The notes: a model not told the origin generated them from the sequence alone. Shown: positions 15,144-21,695, counted from the first letter of the stretch. The stretch: 22,500 nt of DNA from Symbiodinium natans (GCA_905221605.1 CAJNDS010000946.1:765577-788076); one strand, 5' to 3'. Numbers and translations: made by a program.

Positions 15144-15520
15144 TTAGGGTTTAGGCTTTAGGGATTGAGGACCCTGAGCAGGGTTGAGGGCTGCCAAGTG
15201 AAAGCAATGCAGTAGGGGGAGGGTTTGGGGTGTTTAGGGTGTCGGGCTTGTAGGGTAGAGGGTCCAGGATGTTTAGGGTTTAGGGTCTAGGATGCTTAGG
15301 GCGCTCAGGGTTTCGGTTTTGTCCGGCCTTGCGTGCTGTCAAGCGGAAACCCAACCACCCTAAACCCCAAGCACTTAGAGTTAAGGGTTAATGGTGTAAG
15401 GTTTAGGGTTTAGGTTGTTACAGTATGCTTACTGGGCTACCAGTCGAAATGGTTGGAAGGAAAGACGCTTGTTAGGGTCTCAAGGCGTGACAGGGGTTTA
15501 GGGTTTAGGGGTTTGGGGGA
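15144..15520 (+). repeat. mixed telomere-like region, mostly G strand
   Basis: TTTAGGG and variants at 15144-15320, a short CCCTAAA piece near 15356, more TTTAGGG at 15390-15415 and 15494-15515. An island at 15424-15475 is open in all + frames and is not called. Confidence 0.7.
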
Positions 15521-15632
15521 GATGCCTGTCCTAAAGTTGCCAATGCGCAGGGTGGGGTTCATGGGTCCTTCAACCCTGTCTGACTGATCTTTGCCGGCTA
15601 TCTGCCAGAAGCTAGTGCATCAGTGGTTGGTT

Positions 15633-15634
<2 letters not shown>

Positions 15635-15672
<38 letters not shown>
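15635..15672. repeat. poly-T tract of 38
   Basis: Uninterrupted T run followed by CTAGGGTTTTACGG. On the minus strand it is a poly-A tract, but no retroposed gene is visible next to it. Confidence 0.9.
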
Positions 15673-15756
15673 CTAGGGTTTTACGGCTTCAGGTGATTCT
15701 ACCCTAAACCCTAAAGCCTGAGCCCTAAACCCTGAGATAAGGGCTTGCAGGGTTCT

Positions 15757-15883
15757 CATTATGATTATTAATCATATTATTATTCTCGTTATTATTACTA
15801 TATTCTCATTAATATTGCTAGTATTATTATCATTCTTATTCTCATTATTGTCATTATTCTTATTGTTATTATTATCTTTAAGG
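15757..15883. repeat. degenerate ATT microsatellite
   Basis: ATTATT, CATTATT and TTCTCATT units over about 125 bp. Confidence 0.85.
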
Positions 15884-15896
15884 TTTTGGGTTGCAG

Positions 15897-15996
15897 GGTC
15901 CGGGACTCAGTCGCTTGAGGCAGGCATGGCCTGAGGGTTCTTCGGTGGCTTTAGGGGAGTCTAGGGGTGAGGACTTTACGGTTTTTGCTTATATGG
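15897..15996 (+). CDS. candidate internal exon (low support)
   Basis: GGGTTGCAG precedes; a frame of 33 codons (GLSRLRQAWPEGSSVALGES, then RGEDFTVFAYM) ends ATGG|GTTTTT. A second frame is open for 13 codons. No family recognised. Confidence 0.28.
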
Positions 15997-15999
15997 GTT

Positions 16000-16170
16000 T
16001 TTTTTAGGGTTTTTTAGGGTTTTTAGGGTTTTTAGGGTTTTTAGGGTTTTTAGGGTTTTTAGGGTTTTTAGGGTTTTTGGGGTCAGGATTTGATGGATCT
16101 AGGGTTTTTAGGGTTTTGGGGTTTTAGGGCTGGGGTTTTCGGGGTTTAGGGTCTTTAGGGCTTTCGGGTC
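16000..16170 (+). repeat. array of TTTTTAGGG nonamers and variants
   Basis: From about 16005 to 16080 the unit is TTTTTAGGG (9 bp) in about eight near-exact copies, then TTTTGGGG and TTTAGGG mixtures. A distinct, homogenised relative of the heptamer. Confidence 0.9.
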
Positions 16171-16185
16171 CAGGTTTAGGGCTCG

Positions 16186-16272
16186 GGGTCCCACTTCGCG
16201 ACAGCCGGGCGAACACGCCCCTATCCCTGCCTTGGTGAAAGGGGCGCTTGGGGGTGGCAGGGTCCAGCGTAG
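16186..16272 (+). other. GC-rich island with + open frame
   Basis: Reads SHFATAGRTRPYPCLGERG and ends at TAG 16270-16272 or at a possible CAGG|GTCCAG. Coding status uncertain. Confidence 0.25.
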
Positions 16273-16304
16273 CTATCAGCCCGAAACCCTAAGAGCCTAA
16301 GAGT

Positions 16305-16362
16305 TTAGGGTTTTGGGTTTTGGGTTTAGGGTTTTGGGTTTAGGGTTTAGGGTTGAGGGTCG
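16305..16362 (+). repeat. TTTAGGG/TTTTGGG array
   Basis: About eight units, ending GGGTTGAGGG. Confidence 0.88.
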
Positions 16363-16450
16363 ATCGACATTACGCTTTCCTTGGTGCACATGTACCACAA
16401 GACACGGAATGTACATGGATACTTCCAAAACACAAGGGCCCGTGATGTAG
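16358..16450 (+). other. island with + open frame to TAG
   Basis: The frame includes STLRFPWCTCTTRHGMYMDT and stops at 16448-16450. A minus frame over the same island is open too; its C-terminal end is telomere-encoded (NPKPKTLNPKPK type). Neither is called a gene. Confidence 0.22.
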
Positions 16451-16490
16451 ATTAAACAAGCCCAAGTACTGCAAAGCCTTTTTCCTACAG

Positions 16491-16529
16491 GTCGCAATGT
16501 GGATCGAACCAAAACCAAGGAGTAGTTGA
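16491..16529 (+). CDS. candidate tiny terminal exon
   Basis: A good 3' splice-like site (CCTTTTTCCTACAG) precedes VAMWIEPKPRSS and TGA. Short, so weak. Confidence 0.25.
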   Translation, partial: VAMWIEPKPRSS

Positions 16530-16559
16530 AAGGCACTCTTGAACCTACTACTAGACCCC

Positions 16560-16775
16560 TAAACTCTCAACCTCAAGCCGCCAACCCTGATTGCTAAACC
16601 CTAAACCTCAAACCCTATAGACCCTAAATCGCCAAACTCCAACGAGGGTATCCCAGTCGTTCATTGGAGTGTTGATGTTGAGGAGTTCGCAACAACCCTC
16701 AACCCTAAGCCATGAATTTTGAACCCTGAACCCTGAACCCTGAACCTAAACCCTAAACCCTAAACCCTAAACCCC
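16560..16775 (-). repeat. C-strand telomere-like blocks
   Basis: CCCTAAA/CCTCAAA units at 16560-16640 and 16683-16775 around a short island with a + open frame (FIGVLMLRSSQQPSTLS). Confidence 0.8.
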
Positions 16776-16810
16776 TGCAACCCTGGAACTCCCTGTTCTT
16801 GAGTGCCAGG

Positions 16811-16907
16811 ACAGTCACCTTCCTGCTCCAGGGCGTCATCATCACGGACACTCTGGACCAGGCTGGGGTTGGTCGCACTGCGTGCGAACAACGGGCTGAT
16901 CCTGAGG
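16811..16907 (+). CDS. candidate internal exon, product unknown
   Basis: TTCTTGAGTGCCAG precedes; the frame reads TVTFLLQGVIITDTLDQAGV and continues GRTACEQRADPE to GAGG|GTTTAGGG, phase 1. It is also open upstream to about 16752. It joins in phase to 16999-17101 across a pure telomere-repeat intron. A second frame is open but does not fit the next exon. Confidence 0.45.
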
Positions 16908-16998
16908 GTTTAGGGTTTAGGGTTTAGGGTTTAGGTTTAGGGTTTAGGGTTTAGGGTTTAGGGTTTAGGGTTTAGGGCCTTCCCCTCTCCATTTGCAG
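16908..16998 (+). repeat. telomere array as a putative 91-nt intron with canonical 3' end
   Basis: Starts GTTTAGGG, has about ten units, then a pyrimidine tract CCTTCCCCTCTCCATTTGCAG is made up of CCTTCCCCTCTCC followed by ATTTGCAG. This is the clearest splice-site architecture in the window: a telomere-derived donor and a classic acceptor. Confidence 0.55.
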
Positions 16999-17101
16999 AA
17001 GCAGACAAAAGTCTGCAGGCCAAGCGGAAGTCAACAGCCTTTCTGCACGAAGCCGAAATGCACAATCTTCGCAGCATGTCAGGGGGCGGCTTCACGCACA
17101 G
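16999..17101 (+). CDS. candidate internal exon, Lys/His-rich
   Basis: Two carried-over bases, 33 codons (ADKSLQAKRKSTAFLHEAEM, then HNLRSMSGGGFTH) and a phase-2 end at ACAG|GTGCTT. Both splice-like sites are good and both neighbours fit in phase. Another frame is open over the same island. No family recognised. Confidence 0.5.
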
Positions 17102-17243
17102 GTGCTTACAATGTACCCTAAGGGTCCATGTACCTAAATAGGCAATACTTGGGCCTTAAAGTACTTCCTATATAAGGATGTTGGGGCCCAAGTATACAAT
17201 AACAAGTTGTTGGCCCTTGTGGTGTGTTTCTGCTGGTTGTAAG
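17102..17243 (+). other. putative 142-nt intron built around a foldback element
   Basis: GTGCTTACAATG at the left, the foldback copy 17118-17206 in the middle, and TGTTTCTGCTGGTTGTAAG at the right. Removing it joins 16999-17101 to 17244 in phase. Confidence 0.4.
17118..17206. mobile_element. foldback (MITE-like) element, copy 1, 3' end missing
   Basis: Left end CTAAGGGTCCATGTACC, then a body with ATACTTGGGCC facing GGCCCAAGTAT around CCTATATAAGG. The body is almost identical to 21534-21609. The right terminal repeat seen in copy 2 is absent here. Confidence 0.7.
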
Positions 17244-17313
17244 GACATGTCCGCAACGAGCAAGTCTTCACGAGAGGGTCATGGGTTGTCGTGCCCTGGA
17301 CCATACGGACGCT
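17244..17313 (+). CDS. candidate exon, 3' limit uncertain
   Basis: In phase with 16999-17101 it reads TCPQRASLHERVMGCRALDH and then TDA before running into CCCTAAA. Another open frame (ATSKSSREGHGLSCPGP) ends at TAA 17311. No clear donor. Confidence 0.35.
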
Positions 17314-17425
17314 AACCCTAAACCCTAAACCCTAAGCGCTAAGCCCTCAACCCTAAACCTTAAACCCTAATCCCTAAACCCTAAACCCTAAACCCTAAAC
17401 CCTAAACCCTAAACCCTAAACCCTA
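17313..17425 (-). repeat. CCCTAAA array
   Basis: About fourteen units, the right half near-exact. Confidence 0.92.
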
Positions 17426-17483
17426 CGGGCCATATTTCACGAACAAGGGCCTACCTTTTTTTTTAATCACACCGACCCACGAG

Positions 17484-17540
17484 GCTAAGCAGACGTCTTA
17501 CGTTGATGCGAAAAAGAAGTCCCTCATGTCGGAGCCTAAG
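17484..17540 (+). CDS. candidate internal exon with strong splice-like sites
   Basis: A T/C-rich tract and CCCACGAG precede it; it reads AKQTSYVDAKKKSLMSEPK and ends AAG|GTACGT, phase 0. The frame is open upstream (PYFTNKGLPFFLITPTHE). It joins in phase 0 to the SMC-like exon at 17947, although the residues before the SMC motif do not match SMC proteins. Confidence 0.42.
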
Positions 17541-17544
17541 GTAC

Positions 17545-17695
17545 GTCGTGTGGGTTTAGGGTTTAGGGTTTAGGGCTTTGGGGTTTAGGGCTTTGGGGTT
17601 TAGGGCTTGGGGTTTGGAGTTTAGGATTTAGGGTTCGGGGTTCAGGGTTCAGGGTTTCGGGTTCAGGGTTTAGGGTTTAGGGTTTAGGGTTTAGG
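17545..17695 (+). repeat. TTTAGGG/CTTTGGGG array
   Basis: Exact units at both ends, GGGCTTTGGGGTTTA-type 14-bp units in the middle, TTCAGGG variants near 17640. Confidence 0.88.
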
Positions 17696-17946
17696 CTCAT
17701 TGCCAATTTCCCAAATTCGGGTCCCTTTATAATGGGCAGACCCCAAATAGAAGGGACCGTCCTACAGCAAAAACACCCACCCCCCAACCGACCCTACTCC
17801 GCATACCCTCTATACCCCAAACTAAACACCCGATTTGGCAACTTCCCCAGATATTGGGGACCTAGAAAGGGTTTTGCTACGACTTATAGTAGTATAGGGT
17901 ATAGGGTACATCGCTCGAATTTGTGTTTTTCATTTGGTCCCCCCAG
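17696..17946. other. intron-like spacer with inverted repeat
   Basis: GGGTCCCTT (17719) faces AAGGGACC (17751) around a TATAATGGGC core. The right end is a strong acceptor: TTTGTGTTTTTCATTTGG then TCCCCCCAG. A + open frame across it is not convincing. Confidence 0.4.
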
Positions 17947-18014
17947 ACTTCCCGGCGCACTAGGCCTCGCGTTGTGACGTTGGACGGCGAAGTGATCGCG
18001 CCCAATGGAAACAT
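17947..18014 (+). CDS. SMC-family hinge-end exon (SMC4/SMC1-like)
   Basis: After a pyrimidine tract and CAG the frame reads TSRRTRPRVVTLDGEVIA followed by PNGN. RVVTLDGE.I.P.G is the conserved strand at the end of the SMC hinge, normally followed by [MI]SGGG; condensin SMC4 and other SMC ATPases carry it. The expected SGGG is encoded in phase at 18166, so an intron splits the motif. The donor may be GA (NGN-I-SGGG) or AG|CC after ATGAG (NGNM-R-SGGG); GC and GA donors are reported in dinoflagellates. SMC proteins fold and organise chromosomes. Only this short part is recognisable, so it could be a fragment of a lost gene. Confidence 0.65.
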
Positions 18015-18165
18015 GAGCCGCTGCCTCGGGTTTGGGGTTCAGGCTCGAGAGGCTCTAGGGTTTAGCGTGGTCCCCCCCCCCCCCCCCCCCAAACCTTCAA
18101 GCTCCAACCTCCCCCCCCCCCACCCAACTCAGACCCTAAATCCGATAATCCCTTCCCCCTAATAG
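18015..18165 (+). other. putative intron inside the SMC motif
   Basis: Begins GAGCCGC (non-canonical), holds two C runs (about 18 and 11) and ends CCCTTCCCCCTAATAG, a good acceptor. Confidence 0.45.
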
Positions 18166-18196
18166 ATCCGGGGGCGGATCTTCTCATTTGGAGGGG
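18166..18196 (+). CDS. SMC-like exon carrying the SGGG motif
   Basis: One completing base, then SGGGSSHLEG and a possible GGGG|GTCTCG donor. Without splicing the frame runs on to a TGA at about 18262. SGGGS is what follows the hinge-end strand in SMC4-type proteins. Confidence 0.55.
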
Positions 18197-18272
18197 GTCT
18201 CGGGTTCCGAAGATGCGGCCTGCAAGCCCGAAAGCGGCAGTTTTCAACTTACGGCTTCTTACTGAGTCTTAT

Positions 18273-18300
18273 AACCCTAAACCCTAAACCCTAAACCCAT
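18273..18300 (-). repeat. short CCCTAAA array
   Basis: Three to four units. Confidence 0.88.
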
Positions 18301-18320
18301 CTGTGCAACCCAAGAGCCAG

Positions 18321-18408
18321 CAAGACAAGAGTGATCAAGTTCCGTTCCGTTGCGTTCCGGCATTCTTTTCCGAGGGCTCCGCCGTGGCAAATGCCCCCCC
18401 CCCCCCCG
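18321..18408 (+). CDS. candidate exon ending in a C run
   Basis: After CAACCCAAG a frame reads SQQDKSDQVPFRCVPAFFSE and then GSAVANAPPPP to CCCG|GTTTAGGG. The 14-C run makes the phase unreliable. Another frame is open. No family recognised. Confidence 0.3.
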
Positions 18409-18452
18409 GTTTAGGGTTTAGGGTTTAGGGTTTAGGGTTTAGGGTTTAGGGT
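18409..18452 (+). repeat. TTTAGGG array
   Basis: Six exact units right after the C run. Confidence 0.93.
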
Positions 18453-18525
18453 AACCCTGCAGCTGTTGGGAATTGCAATACGAGATTGAGGGTTTAGGGG
18501 AGTTTTAGCTTAGTCTGAGTTTCAG

Positions 18526-18615
18526 GTCTTGGAAACGGCTGAACTCCACCCTCTATAACTTTAGTGATTTTTTGAAGGCCCCGAAAAGGGAGGCCCGGCC
18601 AATTGTTTCTTGTAG
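18526..18615 (+). CDS. candidate internal exon, aromatic/basic
   Basis: CTGAGTTTCAG precedes; the frame reads SWKRLNSTLYNFSDFLKAPK and then REARPIVSC to TGTAG|GTTTTGGG, phase 2. Other frames hit stops, so the frame is well fixed. It joins in phase to 18657. No family recognised. Confidence 0.45.
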
Positions 18616-18656
18616 GTTTTGGGTTTAGGGTTTAGGGTTTACGGTTTAGGGTTTAG
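18616..18656 (+). repeat. 41-nt telomere-repeat array as a putative intron
   Basis: Starts GTTTTGGG, has TTTAGGG units and one TTTACGG, ends GGGTTTAG. The whole span is telomere-like. Same length as the putative intron 14016-14056. Confidence 0.45.
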
Positions 18657-18741
18657 GGGGTTGACTATCCGTATGAAGGAACTAAGCCCTGTTGAGGCTC
18701 CCCCCCCCGCGGCCAGTGCCTACAAGTCCCAAGACCTTTGA
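18657..18741 (+). CDS. candidate terminal exon
   Basis: In phase with 18526-18615 it reads GLTIRMKELSPVEAPPPAAS and then AYKSQDL, stopping at TGA 18739-18741. A Pro/Ala linker-like stretch comes from a C run. A second frame is open for about 12 codons. Confidence 0.4.
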
Positions 18742-18751
18742 CAGCAGGCCC

Positions 18752-18940
18752 GAAACCTTAACCCTAAGTCCTAAGCCATAAAACCCTAAACCTTGAGCCC
18801 TAAATCCTACACCTTACAAACCCTAAACCTTCCAAATCCTACCCTAAGCCCTAAACCTGAAACCCTAAGCCCTGAACCCTGAGCCCTAAAACCCTAAAAC
18901 CCTAAAACCCGGAACCCTGAGCCCTAAACCCTAAACCCTT
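18752..18940 (-). repeat. degenerate CCCTAAA region
   Basis: CCCTAAG, CCCTGAG, CCTTACA and CCCTAAAA variants, ending CCCTAAACCC before TTTTGCAG. Confidence 0.8.
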
Positions 18941-18946
18941 TTGCAG

Positions 18947-19055
18947 AAGTTGTGGTGGGCTCGCAGTCGAAGAGCTGGTCGCTACGATATTCCGGGACTC
19001 CTAAAGGATCCCGATGGTGCCCTGTTGTTTTTTCTTGCGCTTCCTTTTGGATCGG
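18947..19055 (+). CDS. candidate internal exon, product unknown
   Basis: CCCTTTTGCAG precedes. One frame reads KLWWARSRRAGRYDIPGLLK and then DPDGALLFFLALPFGS to TCGG|GTTTAGGG, phase 1. Two other frames are partly open (SWSLRYSGTPKGSRW; LAVEELVATIFRDS then stop). The first is preferred because it continues through both following islands. Confidence 0.4.
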
Positions 19056-19149
19056 GTTTAGGGTTTAGGGTTTAGGGTTCAGGGTTTAGGGTTCAGGGTT
19101 TAGGGTTCAGGGTTTAGGGTTTAGCGTTTAGGGTTTCGGACTCCTGTAG
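19056..19149 (+). repeat. telomere array as a putative 94-nt GT-AG intron
   Basis: GTTTAGGG, alternating TTTAGGG and TTCAGGG units, then GGACTCCTGTAG. Flanking islands fit in phase. Confidence 0.48.
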
Positions 19150-19233
19150 GACGTTGGGTTGCCGAGAACTTGGTTCAGGGTTCAAAGCTCTTGCAGGGCT
19201 GGCTTCTTGATGAGTTCATTGGCTGCCCTCCGG
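19150..19233 (+). CDS. candidate internal exon, hydrophobic/acidic
   Basis: In phase with 18947-19055 it reads RWVAENLVQGSKLLQGWLLD and then EFIGCPP to CCGG|GTTTAGGG, phase 1. No family recognised. Confidence 0.42.
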
Positions 19234-19296
19234 GTTTAGGGTTTAGGGTTTAGGGTTTAGGGTTTAGGGTTTCAGAAAAACCGCCGAACACTTAAG
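19234..19296 (+). other. putative intron, telomere array then short unique end
   Basis: Five TTTAGGG units, TTTCAG, and a 24-nt unique end closing ACACTTAAG. Confidence 0.35.
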
Positions 19297-19382
19297 AACC
19301 CTACCCGACCCCTTGCACACGCCCTACCGATCATCTGACTTCGATGGAACTCCCACATGTTGAATCGCCCTCGAGTGCTTAG
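19297..19382 (+). CDS. candidate terminal exon
   Basis: In phase with 19150-19233 it reads PYPTPCTRPTDHLTSMELPH and then VESPSSA, stopping at TAG 19380-19382. Pro/Ser/Thr-rich tail. Acceptor is weak. Confidence 0.32.
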
Positions 19383-19387
19383 GGGCC

Positions 19388-19442
19388 CCTGAACCCCAAA
19401 CCCTAAACCGTTCACCCTTTACATCCTAAACCCTAAACCCAT
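19388..19442 (-). repeat. CCCTAAA array
   Basis: Degenerate units ending AAACCCATCC. Confidence 0.8.
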
Positions 19443-19463
19443 CCGGGTTTCGAGCTTGACCTG

Positions 19464-19563
<100 letters not shown>

Positions 19564-19609
19564 CAGGGTTTCAGGATTCGGCATATTCTCCAAGTCGCCT
19601 AGTGCCGAG

Positions 19610-19751
19610 GTGTCAAGGCGCTGCCTGCGCATCGGGTGGAGTTTGGTGGCCATGAGCAGCTACATCAGCTCCGCGAGAAGGCCTCACGTGCGCTGGCGAA
19701 AAATACTCCGAATCAACCAGACCTGTCTCCCATAGCCTTCTGGGCTCTAGG
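19610..19751 (+). CDS. candidate exon, frame ambiguous
   Basis: One + frame runs about 47 codons (HRVEFGGHEQLHQLREKASR, then ALAKNTPNQPDLSPIAFWAL) between GCCGAG and TAGG|GTTTTG, and stays open to TGA 19813-19815. Another + frame (from GTTTCAG at 19573) and a minus frame are also open. Composition favours the first. Confidence 0.35.
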
Positions 19752-19841
19752 GTTTTGTAGGGTTGCTGTACGCTTTTCGAGTTTGCTTTACGCTTCCTTG
19801 CAAGCGGTACTTTGACTGTGGCTGCCCCCAAAGCTCAAACG

Positions 19842-19930
19842 GCAAACCCTAAACCCCAGACCTTTAACATCCTTAAGCCCTTAAGCCCTATACCTTCAAG
19901 CCTCAAACCCTATTAACGCTTAGCCTCGCA
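19842..19930 (-). repeat. degenerate CCCTAAA region
   Basis: CCCTAAA, CCCTTAAG and CCTCAAA variants. 19931-20220 holds scattered G-strand units and short islands with no secure gene. Confidence 0.7.
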
Positions 19931-20280
19931 ACCTCTAGAAGCCCTTAACCCCTGTACCCAAAAGAACAAGGACACATCAGCCCCACATTCAGGGCTTAAG
20001 GGGGTTCAGGAATCATGTTGTTTAGTCGGGTTTTAGGGCCTAGGAATTAGGGTTCAGTTTCTCGGGTTCAGTGCTGAGGCCACGTTTTCACGCATCAGGT
20101 TCGCTTATGGAGTACCTTGATTGAGCCCCTGGTTTCCTAAGGGGTTGTAGGGTTCAGGTTGCGCGTGGGATCCAGGCCCTCCGAATTCGACAGGCACCTC
20201 AAACCCTAAACCATCCCCCACAGAGACGAAAGTCCACTGCTCTTGGGGTTACTAATGTAGTTATTCCCATTTGGTCCCGA

Positions 20281-20370
20281 AAAAAAATATACTACCCCCC
20301 CCCCCCCCCCAAAAAAAAAAGAGAAAAGAAAAAAAGAAACAACAAAACAAAATAATCAACATAAAACAAA
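20281..20370. repeat. C run followed by A-rich purine tract
   Basis: About sixteen C, then AAAAGAGAAAAGAAAAAAAG-type sequence on the + strand. Low complexity, no gene. Confidence 0.85.
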
Positions 20371-20394
20371 TATTATAACTATTCATGCCCCTAT

Positions 20395-20499
20395 TTGACG
20401 CTATCCATTGAAGGAACACCATCCTCGAGTCCCAAAGGGCGTTCTCGGCGCGGCCAGAGGCCTAAAGCACCCTCAAGCTCTCAGTTCTCCAGCCTTTAA
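20395..20499 (+). CDS. candidate 3' coding fragment, Ser/Arg/Pro-rich
   Basis: A + frame reads IEGTPSSSPKGRSRRGQRPK and then APSSSQFSSL to TAA 20497-20499. Disordered composition, no domain. Confidence 0.3.
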   Translation: MTLSIEGTPSSSPKGRSRRGQRPKAPSSSQFSSL

Positions 20500-20524
20500 A
20501 ACCCAACAAAAGCCTCAGCCCCCC

Positions 20525-20635
20525 CAGGGTTTAGGGGGTAGGGTTTAGGGTTTAGGGTTTAGGGTTCAGGGTTTAGGGTACCCTAAACCCCGAACCCCAA
20601 ACCCTAAACTCTGATCCTAAACTCTAAACCCTCAC
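20525..20635. repeat. TTTAGGG array fused head-to-head to CCCTAAA array
   Basis: G-strand units to GGGTTTAGGGTACCCTAAACCCC, then C-strand units. The two ends meet at GGGTACCC, with the polarity of a telomere-telomere fusion. Confidence 0.9.
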
Positions 20636-20647
20636 TGAACTGCTGAG

Positions 20648-20693
20648 CAATACCCGGAGGAGAGCAAGCTCGATCAGGCGAGGCTCTTGCCAG
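20648..20693 (+). CDS. candidate short internal exon
   Basis: GAACTGCTGAG precedes; reads QYPEESKLDQARLLP and ends CCAG|GTATGG. Another frame is open. Lies between C-strand and G-strand arrays. Confidence 0.33.
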
Positions 20694-20718
20694 GTATGGG
20701 TGCAAGCTTCGTTCTTTT

Positions 20719-20908
20719 GGGTTTAGGGTGTAGGGTGTAGGGTTTAGGGTTTAGGGTTTGGATCTCATCGTTGTACGAGTTTAGATGTTCAGGGTTCCCT
20801 TGGTTAGATCGGTCTGTTTGTTTTGTTTTATTGCTATTTTGCCCTAAGCCCTAGACCCCAAACCCTAAACTCAAAACCCTGAACCCTAAACCCTAAACCC
20901 TAAACCTC
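20719..20908. repeat. + array, short island, then CCCTAAA array
   Basis: TTTAGGG/TGTAGGG units at 20719-20760, an island with a TTTGTTTTGTTTTATTG stretch, then CCCTAAA units at 20843-20908. Confidence 0.85.
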
Positions 20909-20910
20909 AG

Positions 20911-20961
20911 CAGCTTCTGTTTGCACTTCGCTTGCTGGCCTGCGTGCCTGGAGACTTATGA
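20911..20961 (+). CDS. candidate tiny terminal exon
   Basis: After CCTCAG it reads QLLFALRLLACVPGDL and stops at TGA 20959-20961. Hydrophobic. Short, so weak. Confidence 0.25.
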   Translation, partial: QLLFALRLLACVPGDL

Positions 20962-20970
20962 AAGCCCTTT

Positions 20971-21222
20971 TAGGGTTTAGGGTTTATGGTTTGGGGTTTG
21001 GGGGTTTAGGGCATTAGGCCCTCAGCCCCGATATCCACAAATCTACTAGTTGCCTGGGCATTCGGGCGTCGGGGCTCATAGGGTAGGGCTTATAGGGCTT
21101 ATAGGGCTTTGCGGGCTTATAGGGCTTCTAAGACTCATCTGAGGTTTATGTGGGGCCTGGTAGGGCGTGCAGCGACCCTAAACCCTCAACCCTTAACCCT
21201 CAACCCTAAACCCTAAACCCGA
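20971..21222. repeat. + array, island with GGGCTTATA repeats, then CCCTAAA array
   Basis: TTTAGGG units at 20971-21017. An island at 21018-21086 has a + open frame (SPDIHKSTSCLGIRASG). GGGCTTATA repeats follow at about 21084-21127, then CCCTAAA/CCCTCAA at 21176-21222. Confidence 0.75.
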
Positions 21223-21232
21223 TGGTTTACAG

Positions 21233-21314
21233 AGGGTTTGGGGCCGAGCCAGGTCACCAAAGACCTGGCCACGCTCGAAGAGGAGTCGGAGCGCAAGGCC
21301 AAGGAGGCACCAAG
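21233..21314 (+). CDS. candidate internal exon, coiled-coil-like
   Basis: GGTTTACAG precedes; reads PSQVTKDLATLEEESERKAK and ends CCAAG|GTTTAGGG. The high Glu/Lys content with Leu spacing suggests a coiled coil, compatible with but not proof of an SMC arm. Bracketed by CCCTAAA and TTTAGGG. Confidence 0.4.
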
Positions 21315-21450
21315 GTTTAGGGTTTAGGGTTTAGGGTGTAGGGTTTAGGGTTTAGGGTTTAGTAATTTAGGGTTTAGTAGTTTAGGGTTTAGGGTTTAGG
21401 GTTTAGTAATTTAGGGTTTAGTAGTTTAGGGTTTAGGATTTAGGGGTTCA
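21315..21450 (+). repeat. TTTAGGG array with TTTAGTA units
   Basis: Exact units at left, then a repeated pattern TTTAGGGTTTAGTAA/TTTAGGGTTTAGTAG. It starts as GTTTAGGG at the candidate exon end. Confidence 0.92.
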
Positions 21451-21533
21451 AGGCTCAGGGTGTAAAGCTTCGTGGCCCTGAAAGCCCTTAAGTGGCTGTT
21501 TGGGTTTCGGGTTTAGGCTAAGAGTTAGGGTTT

Positions 21534-21626
21534 GTACCTAAATAGGCAATACTTGGGCCTTAAAGTACTACCTATATAAGGATTTTGGGGCCCAAGTATA
21601 CAACAACAAGGTACATGGACCCTTAG
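21534..21626. mobile_element. foldback (MITE-like) element, copy 2, 5' end truncated
   Basis: GTACCTAAATAGGCAATACT at the left and AAGGTACATGGACCCTTAG at the right. The right end is the inverse complement of the left end of copy 1 (CTAAGGGTCCATGTACC). Internal ATACTTGGGCC/GGCCCAAGTAT arms are conserved. Confidence 0.7.
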
Positions 21627-21695
21627 GGATAGGAAATCAGACAACAAACCTCTGAAACCCCCCAGGAGTCGCACTTTTTGTTGATCAGAACAGGC

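Noticed and set aside
15635-15672. Poly-T as the tail of a minus-strand retroposed gene
   Set aside because: No coding sequence or target-site duplication was found beside it.
16297-16536. 79-codon minus-strand frame ending in NPKPK-type repeats
   Set aside because: The C-terminus is telomere repeat; the rest overlaps equally open + strand frames, so no gene is supported.
16811-16907. ITDTLDQAG read as the SMC hinge element preceding RVVTLDGE
   Set aside because: The resemblance to the DTL..LDQA region of SMC4 is short, spacing to the motif at 17965 is wrong for one exon chain, and intervening islands do not match SMC.
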